Assembly: GCA_022592435.1 (NCBI GenBank)
Contig: JABYQS010000054.1
Location: 124,001 to 188,000 of the forward strand
Length of the DNA: 64,000 nucleotides
Direction of reading: 5' to 3'
From: Cerioporus squamosus
Taxonomy: Eukaryota; Basidiomycota; Agaricomycetes; Polyporales; Polyporaceae
Position 1 is the stretch's first letter, and each line of letters begins with the position of its first letter. The translations under genes and the position numbers were made by a program. The notes beneath the pieces are model-generated. The model was not told where the DNA came from and ran no database searches. It saw only the letters and a list, made by a program, of their open reading frames with translations. Below, one piece after another: positions 1 to 11,279 of this stretch.

Positions 1-161
1 GTCCACTCGAACATCTGGATGATGACCGACTTGTTCGTACCCGGGGCGCGGGGAGACAAGGTACGAGCCTCGGGCTGGGCGAGGGAGCTAGGACGCGTTT
101 CACCGACCGAGGCGAGCGCACCGAGGGCGACAAACGCAGCGAGCTTGAACCAGTTCGACAT
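1..161 (-). CDS. alpha-amylase (GH13), N-terminal part only
   Basis: This is the first 53 codons of a secreted starch-degrading enzyme; the rest lies beyond the left edge. The ATG begins a signal peptide (MSNWFKLAAFVALGALASVG). A short propeptide-like stretch with Arg/Pro follows, and then NKSVIIQMFEW. That motif is the first beta strand of the catalytic (beta/alpha)8 barrel in fungal and animal-type GH13 alpha-amylases, which usually continue with a Trp-Asp helix. Expected action is extracellular hydrolysis of alpha-1,4-glucan. No intron is visible in the part seen. A TATA-like box lies about 95 bp upstream. The call rests on the signal peptide plus this one motif; the catalytic residues are not in the window. 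Confidence 0.8.
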   Translation of the reverse strand, partial: MSNWFKLAAFVALGALASVGETRPSSLAQPEARTLSPRAPGTNKSVIIQMFEW

Positions 162-251
162 TGGGGAATATGGAGACTGGCCCGGACCAAAGGTACGAGG
201 GGTGAACGGACTACGGCGAATGTCGCTGCAGGTCTTCCAACAACATGGCGA

Positions 252-260
252 GTTTAAATA
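252..260 (-). promoter_or_regulatory. TATA-like box of the alpha-amylase gene
   Basis: TATTTAAAC on the minus strand, about 95 bp before the amylase start codon, which is a usual distance for a fungal TATA element. Confidence 0.5.
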
Positions 261-261
261 G

Positions 262-1570
262 ACATGTCGCGAACATCCTAACTGGGACGAGGGCCTTGTA
301 GATCACCGTACTTGTGGCAGAATATGGGAAATACCCGCGCGACCGCCCGGACGAGATGTGTTGCATCATAGATGTTCGCGTCGGCGGTGTGTCATATGGC
401 GGGTCGAAGACGACGTGCGTAAAGTCCGGTGCCGATACCGTGCTCTTCTCCTTGCACCTGACACGAAGACGACGACGGGATGAGCCAATTGGATCCCCGT
501 TGTGTTGCCGTTGTGAGGGAAAATCACCATGGTGTGCTTATCCGGGAAGGAAGGAAGATCACCGGACGAGGCAAGAAGGGCGCGCAGCGAACACGACCAT
601 CCGCTTCCGGGCATCGTAGCATATGCACGCAAGCGCATCTCTGGCCACCGGCCTCCTGCTGCGCGGATACATACCGAAGCGCTTCTTTCCGCATCCCTGG
701 AATGTGGAGCTAAGACATATGCACGAGTTCCACGGGCGTGAGCGGTGACAAATTTGCATCCTTGCCAGCTAGACTGTACTTACACCCACCTTATGGCACC
801 AATCCTGGCGCGGAGGCTTTTGCTCACTTGACGAGACCAAGCTGAGGAGTCGAAGAACAACGTTCAAGTTCAAGTTGCCTCCTAGGACGTGTGGGTGGGT
901 TCGGTCATTCCTCGTCCCGGTAGGCGGTAGTGACCGTTTTACGGCGGCAACGAGACCCTGAGTCTGTGATATCGATAGGAGGAGGAGGGTACTTTCTCTT
1001 CAGCGACGCTCGGTATTCACTCAACTTCCGATGGAAGAACAGGCACTGAGAACCAACTGCATGGAACCTACATATCAGGCCCCGAGCCATGATGCAATGA
1101 GATGATCCCCGAGCCCCCCGTGCCAGTGCGAAAAGGTGCGAAACTCAGACATCCTGGGCTAGTCCTTTCGCAGCCATGGCATACAAACCTTCTGGTGGGA
1201 CTGTGTGGGGCATCGATGGAGAAGGGAAGAAAGTCTGTAGGTCGTCCGTAGTCAGTTGTGGGCAATCAGAAAGTTGCGAGACCATAGTCACAGACTTACA
1301 GCACAGTACTGCGCTGATACCTGCATGTTCCCGAACGCCGGCTTTGGCACAAACCTCACTTACCTGGTGAACGTCGTCCAGTTCAAACTTCACATGCGTG
1401 CTGAGGTACTCGTCTACTACTTCCTACCGGACACGCAACAGATCTGCCTGCTGCCTATGTAGTGTCTATAGGAAATCATGGTTGCATGTTCGAAGCTCAG
1501 CGCTCATCCACGGACTACATGTACTCGTACAAAGACAATGCGGGCTCAACGTTGCGCTCAACCTCAGAAG
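262..1570. other. Intergenic, no gene recognised
   Basis: Only short overlapping frames with no family motif or convincing splice structure. This is probably the amylase promoter plus the 3' flank of the next gene. Confidence 0.5.
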
Positions 1571-3831
1571 TTACAAGCGCACCCGTTTACGAGGCGGCTC
1601 CTTATAAGTATCTTCTTCCTCGTCGTCCTCGTCGCAACCTACGTCATCCTCCTCCTCGCTCGGTTCCATGATTTCGTCGTCCTCGTCATCCTCGCCATCC
1701 TCGTCGTCCTCGTCGTCCTCTTCGTCCTCTTCGTCCGCGGATTCGGATCCAGATCCAGTCTCCGAGTCTGAGTCCGAGTGCGGGTGGTTCCAGTCGCCTT
1801 GAAGACCACAGGGACGAGGCGGAGGTGGCAGAAAGCGTTCCGGGTTATTCAGACCAAGCTTCAGCGCAACAAGAGCAAAGTTCATGTCGTTCTCGCAAGC
1901 AGGAAGCGCCGAGTATGTAGCATCTTCCAGGATATCGCTAACCCACTTGTTCTGCCAGATGTCGCCCCACCCAGACTCGATGAAGTGGCAGACGAGCTCG
2001 TAATCTTCGTCCGATTGATTCGCCAGCCGCCTCGGAGGCTGTCATAGTTCTCAGCACCAGAGGGGCAGTGAAGCAGGTGGTACATACGTCGCGTCGCGCC
2101 GCATTGTCTTGCGACTGGCTAGTATAATAGTCATCAGCTCCTGCGGTCGCCGTTGTCAAGATGTAGTCGAGAGCATGCTCGACACGGCCTCCTTTCTTGA
2201 AGAACGTAGTCGTCGATCCTGCGCGTAGCGTGGCAGTGACGTTTTCAGCAGTGGGAATACCACGGATACCGGGAAGCTTCAAGAGAACGTGCACGATGGC
2301 GTGGGTCACATTGGCGTATCCCTTGCAGAACATCTTCGAAACGATCCCAGCTCGTTGCATGGTCGGCGGGAAGTGTTCATAGCCTGGGAGATCTTCAAAC
2401 GATATGGGGCCTGAACCGCAATACTCTGTAGCTTCCCTGATGAGGTCGATGTTCCCTTCGGCAAGGTCTGTGGTAAGTGTCAATTGCCGTCGACGTCGAA
2501 AACGGCAAACGCTGGTAGCACGTACACGACAGCGCGTAGCGCATCCGAGGCGAGAGCCACCCATCCGTGCATTGCTGGCATGAACATCCATAACGTCGCC
2601 TGCCAACGAACTCGTCTTCGGACATCCCGACATCTTCGCCCATAGCGCGCTTCAAGAGATAGATGACACGGAGGGCGCAAGGATCGTAGCCGCACCAGAG
2701 CTGTAGCGGGTCGATCTCTTGTTCCTCGCGGAGCCTGCGCTGATGCAGCTCGCAGGCTTCCAGAGGAGTCAAACCTTCCTCATTGTCGCGCGAAAAAAGT
2801 TGATCTAGGACCCGATCCTTCAGTGGCACAGCGAGCAGAGCACGAACAGCGGGAAGGTAGCCATAGAAGGCCGCATTATGCAGAGAGAAGCCGGAGAACT
2901 CGTCGCCGTCGATGTTTGTCTCGTGGTTCGTAGAGTCGGGTCCAGAGCCGGCGAGTCGGGTGCGCGCTTCCCTGAAAAGCTCACGCGGGTCTGGTACATC
3001 GTCCTCGATGGAGATGAAGCGAGAGGGATGTTCGCTGTCGATGGCATACGCCAGGAAGCACGTTCTTCCGATCCTGCGGTACGAATTCTACATCACAGGG
3101 TCAGTCGTGCAGCACAGCAAGTATGTATGCGCATGCGCCGTGCGCTTGACTCCGCAAAAGCCACTACATGCGCATACATCAACACCAAGACTGGGATGTA
3201 TGCGCATATATCGACTTCGGGCCGAAGATTGTCATACCTTCAAGAAGAGGTTCACCGCGATCCCCTTCTGCGCTACCCGCATCTCCCGGTCTTCGATCCT
3301 GTCAACTGGGCGAGGACAAGCCATGATACCGACCGCTTCGGCACCGTGAGAAGAATGCGCGAGAGCGGAGAGGAGCTGCGAAGCTATGCCGCGTCCTCGA
3401 AACTGGGGAGCGCACTTAGCTACATTCAGATACTCGAAGTACATGGGACGTACCTCCTCCTGTACCCTCACAACGGGAACAACAAGCAGGATGCCGTCAT
3501 TCAACTCATCACCGAACGCGCCCGTCCCTTTCAGAAACTGGTTCGCGGTAAATTCGGGCCTGAGCATCCCGTACTTGTCGAACAACGTGGTTGCGAAGTG
3601 TGGGAGATCGTCCGTCTCGCTCGTATCCATGATCTGGTGGAAGTCGCCACGGACTTGGCATGGCTTCCTGTCAATACGATGAGCGTACAGCGTGCCGACG
3701 CAGCCGTATTGAGGATGATGCGCCTTGACGGTGATATCCTTCCGGACGTGGGGGAAGTCGAGGCCGTCTCTGATTTTGAGCTTGAAGCGACACTCGTTGA
3801 GGGCGAAGGCGGCAGCTGGAGCGACGGACAT
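1571..3831 (-). CDS. GNAT acetyltransferase-like / ankyrin-like / Cys-rich fusion protein
   Basis: A four-exon model fits (3831-3238, 3087-2526, 2467-2088, 2038-1571) and gives about 667 residues. The ATG of MSVAPAAAFALNE is chosen because the in-frame sequence upstream has only a GTG. Residues about 130-200 hold a GNAT acetyl-CoA loop (QFRGRGIASQLLSAL). Next comes an ankyrin-like helix pair (SLHNAAFYGYLPAVRALL, EEGLTPLEACELH). A conserved Cys block follows, YGCSCQQCTDGWLSPRMRYA, which I know from mushroom proteins of unknown role. Then comes a helical domain. The tail is very acidic (long Asp/Glu/Ser runs) and ends in a basic PPRKRVRL, a likely nuclear signal. Function is not established; protein acetylation is possible. 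The locus has a truncated paralog next door. The gene looks intact. Confidence 0.72.
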
Positions 3832-4129
3832 GATGGTGGTCAGAGGAAGAGATGGGACCTCTACGACGACCGGTCGCTGCCCTAAGTCCACACCGCATTC
3901 AGCTTGACGATAGCTGAATTCGGCGCGAACACGTGCGCTGCCAACTAGACGTCATAGACTCAGAGACCTGCGACCACAAGAATCAAACAAGAATCGTTCA
4001 TATACTGCTGTTGTTACATATGATAGAGCATTTGCGACAAGAACTGAACCTGCGAACATACGCCTTCATAACTGGGGGCTTGGATGAGATTATAACATGC
4101 ACTCACCTTTGCGCCTGCCTTCGCGCCTT

Positions 4130-4790
4130 TCAGTCATCCAAGAGGCACGCCTCAACGAGCGTGAAGTCGAGATCGTTCGAGCATTGCGGCAACTTGCCAT
4201 ATTCTTCCCCTTCACCCTCCACCGCCTCCTCCGCCCGCATCTCATCCCAGGTTCCATCTCCGAGAGGGGACTGTTCCTTGGCAGAAAAAACGATGAAGTC
4301 GATTGCGTTGCTGACCCGACCGCCCTTCTCGAAAAAGACCGACGTCTGCCGTGAGACGCGTGGAAGCATGGCGCTGACGTTCTTGACCGACGGTATACCC
4401 GCGTCGCCGGACTGCTTCAGCAGCTTTGCGATGATCATGACGAGAGCTGTGTAGCCGAGGTAGAACGCCTTGGTGACCCCCTCCTCCTGAATGGCCTCGG
4501 GGAGATATTCCGTGCCTGGAGCGCACTCCAGATCGGACGGTATGGGAGACTGCAGGGCCATCTTCATCATGTCCACGGCGCCATCAGCCTGGCCTGCAGA
4601 CAAGGTATGAATCAGCCGTTACAGTGACAAAAGCTGGAGTTATGCACGTACTCAACAGACGGTATCGCATGCGTGAAGACAGCCAATCATCCGTGCATTC
4701 GCCACAGGTGCAGCCAAAGACAGGCCGGTTCGGTGCGCTGGCCGGGTCATTCTGCACATTGGGGAGGGGATGGGCGACGGTGTTCGACAT
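4130..4790 (-). CDS. Short paralog of the Cys-rich C-terminal half of the neighbouring gene
   Basis: Two exons (4790-4652 and 4593-4130) joined at a clean GTACGT...CTGCAG intron give about 200 residues. The Cys block GCTCGECTDDWLSSRMRY and the following helical region (FYLGYTALVMIIAKLLKQSG, FFEKGGRVSNAIDFI) align by eye with the middle of the gene at 1571-3831. The intron falls at the same codon in both. The GNAT and ankyrin-like parts are missing. The C-terminus stops right after a stretch matching NDMNFALV of the longer gene, without the acidic tail. It may be a functional short form or a decaying partial duplicate; the open frame and conserved splice sites favour recent function. Confidence 0.6.
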
Positions 4791-4799
4791 GGGGCTCAC

Positions 4800-5560
4800 G
4801 ACGGTCTACAATTTGCGAGGCTTCGGAATCCGACTCATATATTGTGGCATTTACGTCCTGACTCCTGAAAGGTGATCGCGGCTCCAGGTCACCGTCCGCT
4901 GGCCCCTGACTTACGTACTAGACTAAGAAGGCTTAGGAGGAGGTGCACTCCTAGGACCTGCTCCGGGAGAAACATTGCCTGCAAATTTGAGTCAGTGAGA
5001 CTGTATAAGAGAGAGGATTACGAGGCATGGAATTTGAATGGCACATACCCCGTTCTGCATATCAGTCTCAGAGGCAGAAACGACTGTGCAGTCATGGAGG
5101 AACCCTTCTGAGATCCCCGCTCCTTCTCGTTGTGATGGTCTCGGAGGTCCCGGAGATGTGCAAACGGTGGCAAGTACAGCCGCGGGCGGCAGAGGGAGAT
5201 CTTATCACTGCTTTCGGCTAGATAAGCGGTCCGAGCTCCGTCTCTCTGTACTGCTCAGTGCTCTTGAACGTTTGAAACTCTCACTGGTTCACTCACTTAA
5301 GTACATACCACTCGAACTCTCGTGGACATACTGGCCAGCGAAGGCTCATGGGGATTATTCGCTAATCTCGTAGGTAAGTATACTCGTCTTAACCTAGCTT
5401 GACTCGCTAGTCCCATGACACAACTCGCAGCAGCATTCGTCGTATGGAGTCCCAGCTCCCTTATCCACGCAAGGACAGTCTTCTGTGTCCACTCTAATAG
5501 CGACGTGGGAGCTTGAAACGTTCGCAGTCTGGTCTCGAGTCCGGCTGCGCGACGATAGGT
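4800..5560. other. Intergenic, no gene recognised
   Basis: Between the divergent paralog and permease copy 1. Only short frames without motifs; it probably holds both promoters. Confidence 0.5.
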
Positions 5561-5566
5561 GATAAG
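5561..5566 (+). promoter_or_regulatory. GATA-type site upstream of permease copy 1
   Basis: GATAAG, 51 bp before the permease start codon. Fungal nitrogen regulators of the AreA/Nit2/Gln3 class bind this core. A single site is weak evidence alone, but similar sites lie before the other transporter genes here. Confidence 0.35.
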
Positions 5567-5616
5567 ACATGTCATGAATGCTCATTGCAGTCTACTAACT
5601 TCCCCTTCTTCCCGCC

Positions 5617-7995
5617 ATGGAGAAGACGTCCAGCACGCAAGTCAGCGTACAATCCGTGCCCACCGCTGCGCATACCAGCGAGCGCGATGAGGTATATGAC
5701 GGCGAGAGCGTAGCCAGCGACGTCGCCGTCCTCGCAAGCCTCGGGTACAAGCAAGAGTTCAAGCGCGCATTCAGCCCGGTCGAAGTCTTCGGGCTTGGCT
5801 TCAGCATCATCGGCGTGTTTCCTTCCATTGCGTACGTTATCTACTAATTTGCGATACATATTGTTCTGACGTGACTGCACAGCTCTGTTCTACTATTCGC
5901 CATACCTTATGGAGGTCCTGTTGCGCTCGTCTGGGGTGTGAGTTCATAATACTAGTGACTATCTTCACGGTACGATGGTGGGCTTACTGACCATTGATGA
6001 CGCAGTGGGCCATTTGCAGCCTGTTCCTCATGTTCGTCGCCCTTGCTCTTGCCGAGCTAGGATCTGCCGCGCCGACATCGGGAGGGCTGTACTACTGGAC
6101 ATGGACGTTTGCAACACCGCGATGGCGCAATGTTCTCTCCTGGGTCGTGGGATGTATGTTCTCTCTCCTCGGAGTTTTCCTCATGATCTCATACAGCTTT
6201 CAGACTGCAACTCCATGGGTCTCATCGCCGGATTGGCCGGTGTCGACTGGGGTTGTGCCGTTCAGGTGATGGCCGCTGTGTCCATAGGCACCGACGAGAC
6301 CTTCGTGCCCACCACTGGTCAGATCTTGTGAGTTCAGATTCAAGCCATCGGTGTCTCTGCTCTGGGGCGACTGACGTACGTATCGATAGTGGCCTGTTCG
6401 TCGCACTGCTCATCTGCCATGGCATCGTTGCGTCGCTTGCAACGCATGTGATCGCACGATTGCAAGGTTTCTACATCGTGTTCAACATCCTGTGCGTACA
6501 CCTGATTGCTCCCTGCCAAGACTGACCGATCTGACTTCCGTCCTTCAGGTTATGTGTTGCCGTCATCATCTCCCTTGCAGTCGCTACTCCGAACGACTTC
6601 CGCAACTCCGCGTCTTTCGCGTTCGGAGGATTCACCACTCGTACAGCCTTCCTCTTCAATACGGGCTCATCGCACCGGTGGTCTGACATGCCATTTTGCA
6701 GTCTACGACTGGCCAAACGGATTCGCTTTCGTCCTCAGCTTCCTAGCTCCGCTATGGACCATCGGTGCGGGAGGTTCTTTGCAATCTCTAGAAGTCAACT
6801 AGTGACAGTCCTCATAGGTGGCTTCGACGCGCCGGTGCATATCAGCGAGGAGGCGTCGAACGCTCGCACTGCTGTACCTTGGGCAATCATCAGTGGGGTC
6901 GGTGCCGCAGGAGTGCTGGGCTGGGGTGAGTCGCGCTGAACTTCATGCCTACGCCAGAATTATCTCAATTAGCACATCCCCAGCTATCAATGTCGCACTC
7001 GCCTTCAACATGGGCAAGGACATGGAAAGTATCGTATCGAACCCTATCGGCCAGCCCATGGCGACTGTACGTTTCTGTCCTCTTTATCGAGTGCGATTAC
7101 ATACGCTGACACTCGCGGCGGGCGGGCGGACATTAGATACTCTTCAACAGCCTCGGCCGCAACGGCACCCTGGCAATATGGACTGTCGTCGTCGTCGCGC
7201 AGTAGGTCGCCCGGACTCATACTCGTAACATCTTCACCTGCTCACAAAAATTACCTCAGGTTCCTCATGGGCTCTAGCTCTGTAAGATACTGCGGGGTTC
7301 CTTGTGGTTGATGGCAATGCTCAAGATCGTACCTCTGCAGCTCATCGCCACATCCCGTCAAGTCTTCGCGTTCGCTCGGGACGGAGCGCTGCCCTTCTCC
7401 AGCGTCATCTCTCGCGTCAACCCACAGACACAGACCCCTGTCAACGCAGTGTGGGCGGCTGTACTCGTCGCGCTGCTCTTGGGCCTTCTCGCTTTTGCCG
7501 GGGATGCAGCAAACTCGGCGATCTTCAGCCTGGCCATCGCGGGCCAGTACACCGCGTTTGCTATCCCGATTATGTGCCGATTCCTGGGTGGCAAGGCGTG
7601 GAAGCCCGGTCCATTCACTCTAGGCCGAATCGTACGTCTTCTATTCTTCCTGGTCCAAGGCCCGCAACGAGACTTATGTGTGCACACAGGGACTTCCCGT
7701 CGCAGTCGTCGCAGTATCGTGGATGACTTTCTCCACCGTGATCATTGCGTTCCCCGCGGCGCCCGCCCCGGATGCTCAAGGCATGAACTACATGTGCGTC
7801 GTGTTCGGTGGGTGGATCTGCCTCTGCCTCGCCTACTTCTACCTGCCCGTGTATGGAGGCAAGCACTGGTTCAACGGCCCGCAGACGACTCTCGAGGGTG
7901 CCCGCCGGAGCGGCGCGCTCATTCCCGCCGGAGACGATCTCGATACTCGGTCGGATGGTGCGGAGGAGGTCTCGGAGAAGCGAGAGCATGCATGA
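5617..7995 (+). CDS. APC-superfamily amino acid / GABA-type permease, copy 1
   Basis: About twelve exons with short introns encode a plasma-membrane transporter of the fungal GABA/choline/amino-acid permease group. The cytosolic N-terminus ends in LGYKQEFKRAF, then TM1 starts at EVFGLGFSIIGVFPSIA. Further hallmarks are AELGSAAPTSGGLYYWTW, HISEEASNARTAVPWAI, MESIVSNPIGQPMAT, TSRQVFAFARDGALPFS and SLAIAGQYTAFAIPIMCRF. Clean splice points include 5832-5882 and 5938-6005. The last exon ends with a hydrophilic tail. A second, very similar copy lies at 48.4-50.7 kb. The next gene, convergent on the other strand, is a glutamine-synthetase-like ligase, so import of an amine or amino acid followed by gamma-glutamylation is a reasonable idea. 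The substrate cannot be read from sequence. The gene looks intact. Confidence 0.85.
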
Positions 7996-8094
7996 AGATA
8001 CTGGTAGTAATGACAGGTAGACCCAAGAAGGTTATGTAAGATGAGCGATCCCAGAGTCTGGCATAATACACGTAGTGCAATGCGGCTTTCCCAA

Positions 8095-9793
8095 TCAAAA
8101 ATACTCGATCAGCTTCCGTAAAGTGTCCTTCTGGTCTTTGCCCTTCATGTGCTCTTCCATGAGCTAGGGCGCAAGCGTCAGCCTCAACACACCACATCCG
8201 ACTCGGAGAGAAGATGGTACAAGAGGAAGACTGACCTCGTTGACATTCAGGTAGCTCTCCACGAACTCTGCACCGAGCAGGCTCTTGACGGCGTCATCAG
8301 AATCCAGGGCCTCCCTCGCCTCCGCAATCGACTTCGGCAGCTTCAACTCATGCCTGTCCAGCCCGACATCCTTCTTCTGCCCTTGCTCATCTCATGCGCC
8401 GGCTTGTGACAGTCCCTAGTCTGCAGCGACGCCCCGTCCAAGATCCCGCGCAGCCCAGCGGCAACGATGCCCGCGAACGCAAGGTGCGGCGCCGCCGTCG
8501 CGTCGCTGCTCTTCAGCTCAAAGTGCGTGTTGCCCCCGGGCTCGCATATGCGCAGGGGCGCCTCCTTGTTGTACGTGCCCCAGCACGACGTCGTCCCGCC
8601 CGCGTGAATGCCATCCTGCATGCGCGCGTAGGAGGCCGCGTTCGGGAGGGTGAACGCGATGATGGCGGGGAGGTGCTCGAGCACGCCTTGCACGAAGGAG
8701 CGCTCGGTCGGGCTCAGCCAGGGCGCACGGTCCTCGTCTTCCTTGCGCTCCTTCGTCTTGCCGCCTTGTACGGAAACGTGCACATGGGCGCCGTTCCCGC
8801 CTGGGGACCCATGTCGTGTCAGTGCTGCTGCTTCGGGATAATAATAGAGCTTGAATGCGAGGCTCACAGTTGTCTTCGTGCAACCGGGGGCAGAAGGTCG
8901 CCTTGAGGCCGTGCTTGTTTGCGATATTGTATATCGTCTCGCGCGTGAAGACGATTGCGTCCGCTGCCTCGAGTGGCGGGAGTGGGCCGGTGACGACCTC
9001 GTACTACGTACGTAACGTCTTCAGCAAGCTGATCGCTATCCGTAGAAGCCTTCCAGGTAGACTCACTTGTCCAGGTGCCGCCTCTGCGTGGTACTGCTGA
9101 ACCTCGATGTCCGCGTCAACCAAGCACTGCGCGATCTCCTCGAGCACGAGGGCCTCGGTGCTTCCAGTGCGAAACTTGGCCGCGCACGACCAGTCTGCGT
9201 CGTTTACGAAGACAGGCTCGGGGCTGGTCGCCCTGAGCAGCATGAACTCGTGTTCCATGCCGACGAGGAAGGACACTCCAGCCTTGTCCTCCGCTTCCCT
9301 GGGCACGAGCATTGTGCGTCAGTCCTTGCATCGACACGTCCGGGAGCTCGAGACACTCACCTCAGCAGGCGAAGCAGGATCGTCCGCGGGCACAAGGGCA
9401 CTTCAGGTCCCTTTCCAGGCGCGGGTGCCTTCTCTTGAAACCAGCCCATGACGACCGCATGCCCCGGGGCATACGTACAGACCCGCCAGCTGCTCAGGTC
9501 TGGTACGTAGAGCCACTCGCCGACGGCACTGAACCCTTCTGCAAGCCTTATCCCAACAACGCCGAGGGTCAGCGCGGGCACGCCGATGCCGTTGCGCTTG
9601 TTGGGGTTCTCGTATAGCTTGCGGATGGCGGCGACGGGGAGGATGCGGACGCGCGTTGTGTTGATGTAGTCGATCCACTGAATGCGGACAAACTTAATGT
9701 TCGGGGTGATGAGCTTCTCCGGCGAGTTTTCTGCGAAGCGTGTTGAGTATGGCTTGCCTCAGTGTAGAGTGGAACATGCGTACCTGAGGCCAT
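8095..9793 (-). pseudogene. Glutamine-synthetase-like ligase, copy 1, with apparent 1-nt frameshift
   Basis: The family forms gamma-glutamyl amides with ATP (type I GS / FluG-like branch). The first exon is only MASE and is followed by an intron; the TTG upstream is not used. Hallmarks read along the strand are QWIDYINTTRVRI, GMEHEFMLL (metal-binding Glu), QYHAEAAPGQ, then GGNGAHVHVSV (ATP-binding signature), TLPNAASYARM and SCWGTYNKEAPLRI. Near 8378-8388 the frame breaks: after CHKPAHEMS one base is missing relative to copy 2, and the frame soon meets a stop. In the shifted frame the expected rest follows (KLPKSIAEAREALDSDDAVK, then an intron and KDTLRKLIEYF). So the last 70 or so residues are lost, or the base is an assembly error. 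All other exons look intact. A transposon lies about 210 bp upstream of the ATG. Confidence 0.75.
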
Positions 9794-9907
9794 GTCGACA
9801 AGCAAAATGATAGTAATGAGGAGCGATTGCCAGTGCGTGAGACGAGGCGGACAGAAGTACTAAGGGAAGTGTGGGTGTCGTTACAGTGCTAGTGGCCCCC
9901 AGTTGGG

Positions 9908-9915
9908 CATATATA
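9908..9915 (-). promoter_or_regulatory. TATA-like box of ligase copy 1
   Basis: TATATATG on the minus strand, about 120 bp before the start codon. Ligase copy 2 has a similar ATATAT element at nearly the same distance. The left end of the transposon is about 85 bp further upstream. Confidence 0.45.
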
Positions 9916-9992
9916 TCTGCGGACCGCAGGAGGTGGCAGACAGGTACCAGCTCCGTTTATACAGTGGCAATGTGGATGCGCTGTTGGGCGAA

Positions 9993-9999
9993 TATCAGT
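9993..9999. repeat. Target-site duplication, left copy
   Basis: TATCAGT immediately outside the left terminal inverted repeat. The same seven bases follow the right one at 12074-12080. Confidence 0.8.
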
Positions 10000-10024
10000 C
10001 CCAGTGAGATCTCGGTCGGATTGG
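10000..10024 (+). repeat. Left terminal inverted repeat
   Basis: Begins CCCAGTGAGATCTCGGTCGG and pairs without mismatch with 12049-12073. Confidence 0.9.
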
Positions 10025-10098
10025 TTCGGACCCCTACGTACAATTTTGTAGAGACTCGGTGCCTGGCCGGATTTTCGCGGTAACGTGTCCTCGAGGCT

Positions 10099-10129
10099 AC
10101 GCGACGCGCCTATTTTTGGCGCGTCGCGT
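10099..10129. repeat. Sub-terminal hairpin of the transposon
   Basis: ACGCGACGCGCC, a 7-base loop TATTTTT, then the exact complement GGCGCGTCGCGT. A second palindrome, GTGTCCACA-AG-TGTGGACAC, is at 10197-10216. Such structures could be transposase binding sites or cruciforms. Confidence 0.8.
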
Positions 10130-10376
10130 CGGTTTACGGACGTCGCATTCGCGACGGCCGCTCTGTCTCGTCGACGGCCATGTCCACGGCTGTGGCGTGT
10201 CCACAAGTGTGGACACGACCATGTCTTGTCCGTGTCCTGTACGTACGCGCAATAGACTTGTCTTTCGCTCAAATCTCTGTGTCCCTTGTCCTCTCCCGCC
10301 ATCTTGCCTGCCTCTGCCTCTCCCGCCTGCTGCCTGCCCTCCCCTCCCGCTCGTCCGACGACGTCCTCGCGCCGCC

Positions 10377-11279
10377 ATGCCTCACAAGCGCAAGTCTCCA
10401 GAGGACGTTCCGAAGGCGAAGCGAGTCTACACTTGCGACTGCAACGAGCTGTGTGGAGGTATCGAGCACCCAGTGAGCAAGACGACCCATTGAGATCACG
10501 CACGCTACCGCAAGGCACCGCTGCTCGAGACGTTCAAGAAACTTCTGGGGAAGGCGGTGGAGATTGGAAAGGGTGCGACATCGTCGCAGAGGAGCGGCAC
10601 TGCAGGGAAGGGGAAGAGGCGATGTGTTGAGGTGAGTATATGCGCATGTGCCCATGCTCACGTACTCACGCTATCATAGAATTCATCTGGAGCAGGTCCT
10701 TCGCGACGTGCTCCGACCCCATCAAGCGCGGACGAGGAGCGAGACGACCCGCGCGACGAACCAAGTCCACCTCCACCCGGAGACGACGACGAGCCTGAGG
10801 AGAACCCCCAGCCCTTGCCCTTCCACGACGACGACGACTTCCGCCCTGCGAATCCTCCGCCGCCTCCGCCCAATGGCAATCCCTTGGAGGAAGACGAGGA
10901 GGAGCCCCAGGAGGAAGAGGAGGAGCCCCCGTATGGGTGGTACGAGGAGACGGGCGCGCCGCGAGAGGCCCACCTCGAGGACCTCAAGCACCAACAGACA
11001 TTCATCAAGCTCATGAAGAACGCGAAGCTCGACGACTGCGGCCTTGATGAAGATGCGCTCGATCGTCTGCGCAACCCGCGTCGCAAGTTCCCCAAACTCG
11101 ACAACCCCGGCTACCGAAACCACAAGCAGCGCCTCTGCGGCAATGCCTGCGCCCGTCTCGGATATACTCAGCACGCTGGCGGTCCCATCTGCCGTCCCCG
11201 CCACCCGCACAGCCCCTGCGCCTGCAAAGCCCGCCCCGAAGCCTCGGGCTCAGCGCAAGGCAACCGCATGGCCGCCTAA
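10377..11279 (+). pseudogene. Transposon-borne N-terminal frame (Cys/His motif), interrupted
   Basis: ATG opens MPHKRKSPEDVPKAKRVYTC, continues with CDCNELCGGIEHPVSKTTH and meets TGA where a Trp codon (TGG) would be expected before DHARYRKAP. The frame then continues (PLLETFKKLLGKAVEIG) to an apparent intron near 10632-10678. It resumes as a Pro/Glu-rich acidic linker with PPPPPPNG and EEEEEPPYGW, followed by HLEDLKHQQTFIKLMKNAKL and DEDALDRLRNPRRKFP. This order (basic N-terminus, Cys/His motif, acidic linker, short helical domain) resembles the leader region of large basidiomycete transposase proteins. The catalytic part is absent. The 3' part has several competing frames, one with YKWDYARGWYAAAPCD-like coding joined over short introns; it could be captured sequence. 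Confidence 0.5.

Noticed and set aside
1478..1771. Hydrophobic plus-strand frame that looks like a membrane helix (VLVILAILVVLVVLFVLF)
   Set aside because: It is the antisense of the acidic Asp/Glu repeats in the tail of the GNAT fusion gene; such repeats always give Val/Leu/Phe on the other strand.
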